From positions 2,960,585 to 3,024,584 of the forward strand of contig OZ036012.1 in the NCBI GenBank assembly GCA_964035015.1: a stretch of 64,000 nt of DNA, read 5' to 3'. Both the position numbers and the translations under genes were made by a program. This DNA comes from Corallium rubrum (taxonomy: Eukaryota > Cnidaria > Anthozoa > Scleralcyonacea > Coralliidae). Below are positions 10,578 to 17,946 of the stretch, piece by piece. Numbering within the stretch: position 1 is the stretch's first letter; the number at the start of each line of letters is the position of its first letter. The notes under the pieces are model-generated. The model was not told where the DNA came from and made no database searches. It saw only the letters and a program-made list of their open reading frames with translations.

Positions 10578-10763
10578 ATGGAGGGCATAGAGTATGATAT
10601 AGGAAATCTGGTTGATGAAATATGTGAGTCGGAGGGGAAGGTACCCTACAGAGAAATAGATAGAATGATGAGAGAGTTAACAGATCTTAATAGTCTTTAC
10701 ACAAGGTTAAGACGTAAAAAATCTAAGAATAAAAAACCCTGGGTCTACTCACCCAGGCACTAA
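10578..10763 (+). CDS. Small ORF B, 61 aa, unknown function
   Basis: The ATG at 10578 (GACTATATGGAGG) starts an acidic then strongly basic helical protein ending in PWVYSPRH. The listed longer frame from 10449 lacks a good start context, so the internal ATG is preferred. LVDE, RELTD and RKKS segments align with small ORF A at 9423. Its stop codon overlaps the stop of the convergent VRR-NUC-like gene (10760). Function unknown. Confidence 0.5.
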   Translation: MEGIEYDIGNLVDEICESEGKVPYREIDRMMRELTDLNSLYTRLRRKKSKNKKPWVYSPRH

Positions 10764-11545
10764 CGCCACTTATTGGAAATGTAACGGTATACCTCATTCC
10801 ACACTTTCCTACTGTCTTCCGTTTTTATAATTGCGAATGACCTACATACCAGCCGCTTTAGAAAATACATCTGTCTATAGCTTAGTCCACCACAATCCCT
10901 AGTGTCATTTCTATAACCCAGCCATATAGCCAGCCCGTTATGGGTCATATCAGGGCTTATCACAAGCAGGTCAGGCTGCCCGTCAACACCGAGCCCAGGT
11001 ATAACCACAGCGCCTGGGACCTCAACCTCAAAGTGATTAACCAAGGCTTCAAGCACCTCATAATCAAGTCCACTAAGACTGTTGTATTCTCTTATATCAT
11101 GGTATTCTGTGATGCTCCTATCTCTAGCAGCTCTAATAGAAGCGTCTATACCTTCCATCTTACATTCCATAAGCTCTGACCAGTCATTGTTCACTCCACG
11201 TATGCCAGGACCATGGCACTCCAGCATGTATGATGTGAAGGCCCACACAAGTTTGTCATAATCATCAGACATCACGATGTCATATGACTGCCTGAACAGC
11301 TTTCGCTTGTACTCTAACTCTTGCTTTGTCATGTCCATCATCGGCTTGGCCCATATCGCCAACCCGATGTATCTATGCCCAGGCTCAATTATCAGAATGT
11401 CAGGCTGCCCGGAAATGTACCCCCTATCAAAGTTATCCATCTCGTCCTCAGGTCTGACTATGTACATAACCCGTGGGCTATATAATTTAATGTACTCAAT
11501 CAAATTACGTATGAGGAAACTGCTATGATATTTAACTGTCGCCAT
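10760..11545 (-). CDS. Tandem degenerate VRR-NUC-like protein, 261 aa
   Basis: Two VRR-NUC-like units are visible. Unit 1 (~10-108) has SGQPDILII (45-53) and GLAIWAKP (61-68). Unit 2 (~160-257) has AVVIPGLG (179-186), GQPDLLVI and GLAIWLGY. In active VRR-NUC enzymes the second motif is an E-x-K (AIELK in the neighbouring gene); here E is replaced by W in both units and K is lost in unit 2. This suggests a catalytically dead duplicate that may bind DNA or pair with the active paralogue; that is inference. The start ATG is in CTAGTATATGG. Its tail overlaps small ORF B. Confidence 0.7.
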   Translation of the reverse strand: MATVKYHSSFLIRNLIEYIKLYSPRVMYIVRPEDEMDNFDRGYISGQPDILIIEPGHRYIGLAIWAKPMMDMTKQELEYKRKLFRQSYDIVMSDDYDKLVWAFTSYMLECHGPGIRGVNNDWSELMECKMEGIDASIRAARDRSITEYHDIREYNSLSGLDYEVLEALVNHFEVEVPGAVVIPGLGVDGQPDLLVISPDMTHNGLAIWLGYRNDTRDCGGLSYRQMYFLKRLVCRSFAIIKTEDSRKVWNEVYRYISNKWR

Positions 11546-11561
11546 ATACTAGGCATATAAA

Positions 11562-11580
11562 ATTATTTCTTTAAGTGTCC
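11562..11580 (-). promoter_or_regulatory. Start-proximal motif copy 3
   Basis: GGACACTTAAAGAAATAAT lies ~17 bases upstream of the ATG at 11545 and overlaps the stop of the preceding gene. It matches copies 1 and 2, but here it is outside the coding frame, which favours a DNA-level role. Confidence 0.4.
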
Positions 11581-12083
11581 TTCCACTTCAGGAACATAGG
11601 ACATCTGCAATCAATGTCCCAACCCAGCTCCCTATATACAGATCCGAACAACCTATCATCAAACATGTTCTTACTATATCCATCACACATGTCACTGACT
11701 TCTATGAGTAGTGTTAGTCCTCTGCGACTGGCCAACCTTATTATATAGTAGTTATACCTACTTACATTTTTTCCTATCAGGTTAAGTCTCATCAGAACTG
11801 ACACGACCTTTATGAAATCAGCTGTTAACATTCTTTCATCAGAACTATTAACAACCCCTGCTATCCTTCTAGCAAACCACTTACTTCTCTTATGAACAGT
11901 CTTCCTCTTGCTCCATGACATTAGATCCAACTCTGGTACAGGCACTGTGAAAGGCCCTTGTAGGCCACATGACGTACAGGTTGGGAAACCATGACAGTTT
12001 ATTCGTTGACCGCCACAGCCGCATGTGTACATCTCATCAATTTTCCTGAATCTCCGCTCCACATAGTCCTCCCTCTTACCCAT
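11571..12083 (-). CDS. Zinc-ribbon protein, possible late transcription factor-like
   Basis: The 170-residue protein has an N-terminal Cys cluster (CGCGG ~21-25, then C-x5-C-x2-C-G), consistent with a zinc ribbon, followed by a helical basic region (KRSKWFARR) and SRYNYYIIRLASRRG. The layout recalls VLTF3-like late transcription factors of large DNA viruses or a TFIIB-type ribbon, but the resemblance is by layout only. It sits 16 bases upstream of the VRR-NUC-like gene in the same direction. Transcription control of the virion genes is a plausible job; unproven. Confidence 0.55.
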   Translation of the reverse strand: MGKREDYVERRFRKIDEMYTCGCGGQRINCHGFPTCTSCGLQGPFTVPVPELDLMSWSKRKTVHKRSKWFARRIAGVVNSSDERMLTADFIKVVSVLMRLNLIGKNVSRYNYYIIRLASRRGLTLLIEVSDMCDGYSKNMFDDRLFGSVYRELGWDIDCRCPMFLKWKDT

Positions 12084-12105
12084 ATTATAGCATAGGAATA
12101 TATCT

Positions 12106-13481
12106 TTAAATAAACCCTACCCTATGTGCTATGAAACCTACAGAGACTCCTGCTATAGCAACAAACATTGCCTGGTACTTCTGCATCTCCTTAGAAGGTT
12201 TATAAAAGTCTCCAAGTTTAGGTTCATCCCTGAAGGTCACACCATTTGAGGTGTATGTTCTCAGCTTATCCAAGGCCCTGTTAGTGGCATTTATATCAGC
12301 GTTGGCATCACTTAACTCTGCTCTAAGTTGAGCCAACCTATCTTTATGTCTTATCTCATTCTCATAGAATGCTTCCTTAGCTGCTGCCAACTTCTCCATG
12401 CTTAGGTTATGTCTTTTAATCTCCGCCTCATATCCAGTGTGGTTAAGCCATTGAACTCTAAGTAAACTGGAACGATAACTCGATGGCGTATCATGAAGCC
12501 AACATGGGGGCCGCCATGCACGTCAACCCCAGTCCCTTTTACTTTATAGCCGAGAGAAAATGAAGCTGAATTTGGTGAACTGGGTTGCAAAAACAGCTTG
12601 AAATCAAACAAAAACTGAACTTGTTAACCACTTTTAGGCTTAAATCAAATTCCAATATACCGTAGAGTAGGTGAACACTGACATGACGAGTAAAAACAAG
12701 GAAAACAGTAAAAATATAAGCTCTCAAATGAAAGTCAACAATACGCAACCAAAATTGCCATTGGTTTGGACAAATATAAAGAAAATACATATGAAACCCA
12801 GGTTTAAAATGAAGAGGTTGTTTATAAAAACAGTTGGGTTTTAAATTTTTAAATTTTCAGTAGGAAAAAAACAACAAAATGCACTTTACCGTGTGTTATT
12901 ACAGCTCTGGAATTACTCTTCGTATCGAAAAATGTCAGATTTAGCATTTCCACAACTAAAACTTGAGTTAAAGCTATAATTTAGCATGATCTTATTACTA
13001 ATTCTTGGCAAGACAACCTTCAAACGTTTGAGATAACAAAGAAAAATAAGAGAAACCTGCATTTTCCGTACGAGTTTCGGACTCGAATTTTGCTTTTGTT
13101 CGGCAGATATTTCGTCATTCCATCCATTTTCGTGTGTAGGAATTGTTCAGGTACAAGGCCAATAAACCCAATACATACTATCTTCTTCGTTATCATCTAT
13201 AAAAAAACTTTAGGTCTAAAAAATGGTTGTTTTTTGCAGCGAGTTTTCAGTTTTTCATTGTACGTGCCGCTCATAGGTTCTGTTGACGTCAGACGTGCAA
13301 TGGCGACCCCCAGCGGCCGGAAGTTTGACTTCACCCAATCATAGGGCCTTTCTTATGGAGTTATCGTTCCAGTTTATTTAGAGTTCAATGGGTTAAGCTT
13401 ATTAAATAAGAACCCAGCCCCAGCAAAACTTAGTGCTGCGAATGTTGTCTGAATAGCTCCACCTGCTAATGCGCCTGCCAT
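12106..13481 (-). pseudogene. Membrane/coiled-coil protein gene split by a nested MITE
   Basis: The 5' part begins at the ATG 13481 (short hydrophobic, Gly/Ala-rich segment, probably one membrane helix) and reaches the MITE border at 13398. The 3' part runs 12441..12106: a charged coiled-coil stretch from the internal Met at 12399, then a C-terminal membrane helix (FVAIAGVSVGFIAHRVGFI). Removing the insertion and one 6-bp duplication leaves the two parts in one phase, so this was a single ~140-residue gene. Function unknown; position in the block of small membrane proteins suggests a virion or membrane component. Confidence 0.7.
12448..13391. mobile_element. Nested non-autonomous DNA transposon (944 bp) inside the Polinton
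   Basis: The element starts CCATTGAACTCTAA and ends with the complement, with a 34-bp terminal inverted repeat containing one mismatch (12448..12481 and 13358..13391). A 6-bp direct repeat GTTAAG flanks it (12442..12447 and 13392..13397). No transposase frame is present. Base composition and absence of coding potential differ sharply from the dense gene array around it. The superfamily cannot be named with certainty. Confidence 0.85.
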
Positions 13482-13489
13482 AATGTTAA

Positions 13490-13723
13490 CTAGGTATTCT
13501 TGAAGGGGTCCTCAGGTATGTACTTCTTCTGCTGCAGGTATTTGACAGTTAGTGTTGATGCTGTGATACCAACTGCTAGCTTTACATATGACTTCATACT
13601 CTCAGCCGGTGTTAGCGGCTCCCTCAGCAACTTCTTACTTGCCATGCTAAACAGTAAAACTCCCACCGTAACTAAAACAGCGTCGAATCCTTCATTCATA
13701 AGTTCCTTCCTCTGAGCCGACAT
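13490..13723 (-). CDS. Small two-helix membrane protein, 77 aa
   Basis: Hydrophobic segments at about residues 13-30 (FDAVLVTVGVLLFSMA) and 45-62 (YVKLAVGITASTLTVKYL) predict two membrane passes with a short polar tail. The ATG is in CTAGTAGTATG. It lies 8 bases before the next minus-strand gene (13481). I do not recognise a family; genes like this are common in the structural blocks of Polintons. Confidence 0.65.
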   Translation of the reverse strand: MSAQRKELMNEGFDAVLVTVGVLLFSMASKKLLREPLTPAESMKSYVKLAVGITASTLTVKYLQQKKYIPEDPFKNT

Positions 13724-13741
13724 ACTACTAGTGATATTTAG

Positions 13742-14095
13742 TTACAATGTCTCCAGCTTGCTCATGGTCTTTGCAACTGGCTCAGCTGTGTCAGCCACAA
13801 CAGCAGCAGCTACCTCCCTCCTATCACTTTTCCATGTGAAGTATAATGACACACCCGCCACAAGAAGTCCTGCTAGTCCTAACATATATCCATTAGAAGG
13901 TAATGACCATGAGGAATCTGGCTCCTCCATCTTTATCCTTTCCTTCATCTTCTTTTCCTTTGCTGCTTTGGAGATTGCTGCCAACCTCTTACCCGCCTCA
14001 ACACGTTTCGGATCTTTAGTCTTGACATCAGTAGTGATCTTGGGGTCTTTACTATCAGTCATCTTATAGATTACCTCAGGTTTGCTGTCAGTCAT
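13742..14095 (-). CDS. Single-pass membrane protein with basic N-terminus, 117 aa
   Basis: The N-terminal half is Lys/Asp-rich, including KDPKRVEAGKRLAAISKAAK. A membrane helix follows at about 69-86 (YMLGLAGLLVAGVSLYFTW) and then an Ala/Val-rich tail. The first 36 bases of coding sequence are part of a short duplication (AATCTATAAGATGACTG occurs twice), so the start could be either ATG, 12 codons apart. Function unknown. Confidence 0.65.
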   Translation of the reverse strand: MTDSKPEVIYKMTDSKDPKITTDVKTKDPKRVEAGKRLAAISKAAKEKKMKERIKMEEPDSSWSLPSNGYMLGLAGLLVAGVSLYFTWKSDRREVAAAVVADTAEPVAKTMSKLETL

Positions 14096-14118
14096 CTTAT
14101 AGATTACTACAGGTTTAC

Positions 14119-15015
14119 TTACCGTCTTGCTGTGAGATACACTGCAGATACCGCTAAGATAACTGTGAGATACTTACCAGTAAATACTAGGACATCTCCA
14201 CCAGCCTCCTCAATATCTGACCATGGTATGCTGACCTTGGCTGGGTTAAGCTTCTCCCACTTTCTCCTCTTCTTCCCCGCATGTATCACATCTAAGCCCC
14301 CTCTTGTTAGTCCAACTGCTAGCCCTGTGACTATCGCCGCTATGCTTAGACCGATACCAGCTATAACACCAGCCTTCTTCACAGTCCTTCTAAACATCTT
14401 TCTCTGCCACTCATCATATAAGCCCCTTATACCGCCTCTAATAATCTTAGTATCAGTATCTACAGACCTGTCAGCTGTCTCGAACTCACGATTAAAGTAC
14501 CTAACTCTGTAGTCGGAAGCAGTACCTTGCTTTCTTTCAATACTTAGGATTTCTTCGTCAATAAGATAGTCTATGAAATCGGGATCAACACAATCCCCAA
14601 TATTCAGAATGTTAGTGAAAAGATCAGTAACATACTCATGGACCCGGCTTCTCATTACTGAATCCTCATTATTAAGCAATATGTTAACACTTTCGTCATA
14701 ATCTACAGTATCTGACTGATTATCGGTTCTGAAACCCCAGTCGTCCCATTCTAATTCACTAACATGACTGCCCTCATTAACATCCGGCTGATCAACAGTT
14801 CCACCGAAGCTAGTTTCCTCAACACCAGGTGTGTTGTCATCAACCCTATTACCTAAAGCATTCATTTCAATATACTCATGGGCTGTGTTAGTATCACGAT
14901 TAGTTATTAGGTCCGGCCTGTTAGGATCATATTCCTCAAATGGATTGTATTGAACCTCTCCAGTGGGAATAATTTCATTACCGTATCTACTTTTCTCAAA
15001 TCTGAATCCCTCCAT
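14119..15015 (-). CDS. Acidic protein with C-terminal membrane helices, 298 aa
   Basis: Residues 1-200 are acidic and polar with no recognised domain. Hydrophobic segments follow at about 217-236 (AGVIAGIGLSIAAIVTGLAV) and 277-295. The ATG context is GGAGTATTATGG. It overlaps the 3' end of the upstream SLATT-like gene by 20 bases. Probably membrane-anchored, in the group of five membrane proteins between the zinc-ribbon gene and the capsid block. Function unknown. Confidence 0.7.
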   Translation of the reverse strand: MEGFRFEKSRYGNEIIPTGEVQYNPFEEYDPNRPDLITNRDTNTAHEYIEMNALGNRVDDNTPGVEETSFGGTVDQPDVNEGSHVSELEWDDWGFRTDNQSDTVDYDESVNILLNNEDSVMRSRVHEYVTDLFTNILNIGDCVDPDFIDYLIDEEILSIERKQGTASDYRVRYFNREFETADRSVDTDTKIIRGGIRGLYDEWQRKMFRRTVKKAGVIAGIGLSIAAIVTGLAVGLTRGGLDVIHAGKKRRKWEKLNPAKVSIPWSDIEEAGGDVLVFTGKYLTVILAVSAVYLTARR

Positions 15016-15532
15016 AATACTCCGATGATTTCATATACGCATGGCCCCTGTAAACCCTGCTATACCTATCCTTTATTTTCCTCTCCAGCGGCATAGTGCT
15101 GTCATTTATTATGTTGTCTACCATAGTCAGATTGCTGAACATTGTGGATCTGTCAAACTCGATACCTCTGAGATATCCTTTGATGGTGTTTAGTGACTTT
15201 GTATAGCTCTTGTATGCCACCTCGCACTGACTTACTTTCTCCGCTATTCTCTTATTCTTGATATATCCATGCATAAGAAGTCCGACAGCACTTATAGATA
15301 ATGTAGCGAATCCACCTAGTGCGCTAAACGCCCCGCCAGCAACAGTCAGGAATATAGCAGACATGTTCATGGTAAGATTGATCCTAGAGAGTCTCTTAAA
15401 TTGCCACTGGTAGCAGGTAGCCATCATATGGTAATGCTCGTAAAGTGATTTTAACATCTCAACCTCTCCCAGGCTCAGCTTATCAGATATATGGTTGAAT
15501 CTTATTATACTCTTCTCTCTGTTAAGTGTCAT
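14996..15532 (-). CDS. SLATT-like two-transmembrane protein, 178 aa
   Basis: A helical region (residues ~20-50, YEHYHMMATCYQWQFKR) leads into a closely spaced membrane hairpin (~54-88: AIFLTVAGGAFSALGG and TLSISAVGLLMHGY). A second amphipathic region follows (NKRIAEKVSQCEVAYKSY, YLRG). Helix, 2TM hairpin, helix is the SLATT layout, known from bacterial effectors tied to nucleotide-signalling defence systems. The resemblance is structural and by pattern; homology needs a profile search. In a Polinton it might act in membrane permeation, exit or egress; this is inference. Confidence 0.6.
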   Translation of the reverse strand: MTLNREKSIIRFNHISDKLSLGEVEMLKSLYEHYHMMATCYQWQFKRLSRINLTMNMSAIFLTVAGGAFSALGGFATLSISAVGLLMHGYIKNKRIAEKVSQCEVAYKSYTKSLNTIKGYLRGIEFDRSTMFSNLTMVDNIINDSTMPLERKIKDRYSRVYRGHAYMKSSEYYGGIQI

Positions 15533-15546
15533 AAGCTAACCCCGAT

Positions 15547-16150
15547 TCAGACTGGCTCGTAGAATGCTACAGTTAGGCAACTCTCATTACCACTAGTCAG
15601 TCCAGTTATTGTTGGGTAGATGTAGCCGACAGATGGTTTATTACTGACCTGCTGTGCTGAGATAGTGTCTTTCACATAAAAGTCGTGATTCACGGGTATA
15701 GACCAGTGACCGCTATAATGCCTGTCTGCGTTTCCTAGGGTAAGTGTACCAAGTAGCTCAGAACCTTGCGTTCCTTATATGTAACATAGTAAAGTCTGTA
15801 TGCGACCTGTACGACATTGTCAGGAACCACACCATCTGTGTCAAACGAGTGGCATAGTATTCTTATCATAGTGTCCTTACTTACTGGAACCATTGGGTAG
15901 GTGTTACCGCCGAGTGCTTCCGGAGTTCCACCAATTGCTGGATAGTACCAGGCCATTGTGACGTTAAGTCTGTAATTTTCCTTCTTAGCGAATTTGTCTG
16001 CGGCGTACTTCTTACTATCAGATGGTTGTCATCAGTGGCTGGTTCTCCCTGTGTTATCCTAAAATTTTTCATGTCAATGTCCCCTGTTGCATGACCACCT
16101 AATGTGCTGCTGCTTCTGGTGTCACTTCCAAAACCTAAATTCAAACTCAT
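15547..16150 (-). pseudogene. Broken probable virion protein gene, two frameshifts
   Basis: The ATG at 16150 (CTAATGTATG) starts a Gly/Ser-rich N-terminus. The frame must shift once within ~16000-16028 and again within ~15755-15778 to stay open to TGA at 15547..15549. The three segments together cover ~200 residues, beta-rich and aromatic (for example YRLNVTMAWYYPAIGG, and GYIYPTITGLTSG near the end). All three are compact with no other stops, as expected for a recently broken gene. Its position head to head with the penton gene suggests a structural or fibre-like protein; no family is recognised. Confidence 0.65.
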
Positions 16151-16179
16151 ACATTAGGGTATATAATCATACCATAATT
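16151..16179. promoter_or_regulatory. 29-bp divergent promoter between the two structural blocks
   Basis: Only 29 bases separate the ATGs of two divergent genes (16150 minus, 16180 plus). They include GGGTATATAATCATACCATA, with a TATATAAT core readable in both directions. Untranslated leaders must therefore be very short or the promoters must overlap coding sequence. Confidence 0.5.
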
Positions 16180-16845
16180 ATGAGGAAGCTAACTGTGACC
16201 ATAGAAGGATCACATAAGGTTATTAGACTTGAGGAGCCTATAATGACAGGGAAAAATCCTCGTATTATGCTGAAGAAGGCTTACATAATGTGGGAGTACT
16301 TTAATGTGACCAGCAGCAAGGGTAACTACTATGTTCACAATAAGAGGGTGAACAAATTCCTTGGGGATGGTTATTATACATTCCAGGATTTTAAGAAGAT
16401 ACTTGAGAGGAACAGTGGGGTTACATTAACACTTAGTAAACCAGAGGTTAAGTGTACGACGGTGACCGACAGTAGCACGACGTTAGTACTGCACAACAAC
16501 TTAGCATCTTTACTAGGATTCAGCACCCGTATATTCTTACCAGGTAGTAGCACAAAGAGTGGGCTGATAAATGTGAATAATGGGTTGAAGTACCTGGTGG
16601 TGATGTGTAATGTAATATCTACATCAATGAATCTGTATAATGGGAGGAAGAGTAATACCCTAGTAAGTCTTCCAGTCACTAGTGAGCAGCCGCTGTTCGG
16701 TTCGACACAGTCATTTGTTGACATTGAGACAGAGCTGGAAATTGGTAAAGGTGTTATAAATGAGTTGGAATTCCATGTGACAGATCAGAGTGGAAACCCG
16801 CTGAATGGTTTTGGGAGCATATTGCTGGAGCTGTACATCTCGTAG
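16180..16845 (+). CDS. Minor capsid protein (penton, single jelly-roll type)
   Basis: The ATG at 16180 (CATAATTATGAGG) is preferred over the GTG/ATG starts at 16087, which overlap the divergent gene. The 221-residue protein matches the Polinton minor capsid pattern: a beta-rich N-terminus, LLGFSTR, a LKYLVVMCNVIS-type strand, and a C-terminal FHVTDQSGNPLNGFGSILLE strand. It is predicted to form the five-fold vertex capsomer alongside the major capsid at 19429. The integrase gene follows 5 bases later. Confidence 0.8.
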   Translation: MRKLTVTIEGSHKVIRLEEPIMTGKNPRIMLKKAYIMWEYFNVTSSKGNYYVHNKRVNKFLGDGYYTFQDFKKILERNSGVTLTLSKPEVKCTTVTDSSTTLVLHNNLASLLGFSTRIFLPGSSTKSGLINVNNGLKYLVVMCNVISTSMNLYNGRKSNTLVSLPVTSEQPLFGSTQSFVDIETELEIGKGVINELEFHVTDQSGNPLNGFGSILLELYIS

Positions 16846-16850
16846 AGTAT

Positions 16851-17939
16851 ATGGACAATGACATAGAATTGGAACAGGGGCTGAGAGATATATACTATAA
16901 CCCAGCAACTGGTTACCAGTCAGCTGAGAGACTTTACCAGAAATCATTGGCTGATGGACTACCGGGTGTGAGTAGGAAGAAGGTCACTGAGTGGTTGAGA
17001 TCGCAGGACACTTTTACACGGTATAGGAAAATAGTTAGAAAGCATAAGTTCAGACAGACTAGGGTTTACTACCTAGGTGAGCAGCTACAGATGGATCTTG
17101 TTGATATGGGTAAGTATGGGAATAAGAACGGGGGATACCGTTGGATACTGACGGCTGTTGAAATTCTAAGTAGATATGCCTTTGCCATCCCTGTGTATAG
17201 GAAAGACACTGGAAGTATGACCAAGGCGGTAACGTTGTTGCTTAATAAATTTAAGAAGCGTTTTGGAGCGGATCCAGAACTGGTGCAGTTTGATGATGGT
17301 AGGGAATTTTACAATGTTGGGGTGAGGTCCTTACTGGAGGGAGCTGGTGCTAAGTACTTTAGCACTCTATCAGATAAGAAGGCTGCTGTTGTGGAACGGT
17401 TCAACAGAACCCTAAAGACGGCTATGTGGAAGTACTTCTACAGTAAGGGAACATATAAGTGGACTGATGTTCTAGACTCGCTTGTTAGCAATTACAATAA
17501 CAGTAAGCATAGAACTATACTGATGAAACCGGCTAATGTGAATAAAAGTAATGAGGCTGAAGTGTGGAACACCTTATTTGGTCACACCTTTGGAGAATAC
17601 CCTCTAGCTAAATTTAAAGTTGGTGACACTGTTAGGATAAGTAAGTACAAAAGCATATTCACTAAGGGCTATGAGGCTAACTTCACAGAGGAACTATTCA
17701 AGGTGACTAAGGTAATTAGGGGTGATCCGAATGTTTATGAAATAGAGGACTTAGAGGGTGAGTCAGTAATTGGGAAGTTTTATGAAGAGGAGCTAAGTGC
17801 TGTTGTTAAGAAGGATCATGTCTATAGAGTAGAGAAAATACTGAAGAGGAAAAAGAAGATGACCCTGGTGAAGTGGCTCGGTTATGATAGCAAGCATAAT
17901 AGCTGGATACCTGAGAGTGATATCCATAATATTGGTTAG
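16851..17939 (+). CDS. Retroviral-type integrase with C-terminal chromodomain
   Basis: This enzyme integrates the element into host DNA and makes the 6-bp duplication. The 362-residue protein has an N-terminal helix-turn-helix-like region (~20-65) and a DDE core with D82 (QMDLVDM), D148 (FDDGREF) and E182 (VERFNRTLK), spacing near the canonical D-D35-E. An SH3-like region lies at ~240-300. A chromodomain closes it (~325-360: YRVEKILKRKKK, VKWLGY, SWIPESDI). All catalytic residues are intact. Chromodomains in Polinton integrases are thought to bias targeting toward modified histones. The start is in GTAGAGTATATGG. Confidence 0.95.
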   Translation: MDNDIELEQGLRDIYYNPATGYQSAERLYQKSLADGLPGVSRKKVTEWLRSQDTFTRYRKIVRKHKFRQTRVYYLGEQLQMDLVDMGKYGNKNGGYRWILTAVEILSRYAFAIPVYRKDTGSMTKAVTLLLNKFKKRFGADPELVQFDDGREFYNVGVRSLLEGAGAKYFSTLSDKKAAVVERFNRTLKTAMWKYFYSKGTYKWTDVLDSLVSNYNNSKHRTILMKPANVNKSNEAEVWNTLFGHTFGEYPLAKFKVGDTVRISKYKSIFTKGYEANFTEELFKVTKVIRGDPNVYEIEDLEGESVIGKFYEEELSAVVKKDHVYRVEKILKRKKKMTLVKWLGYDSKHNSWIPESDIHNIG

Positions 17940-17946
17940 TGTATAG

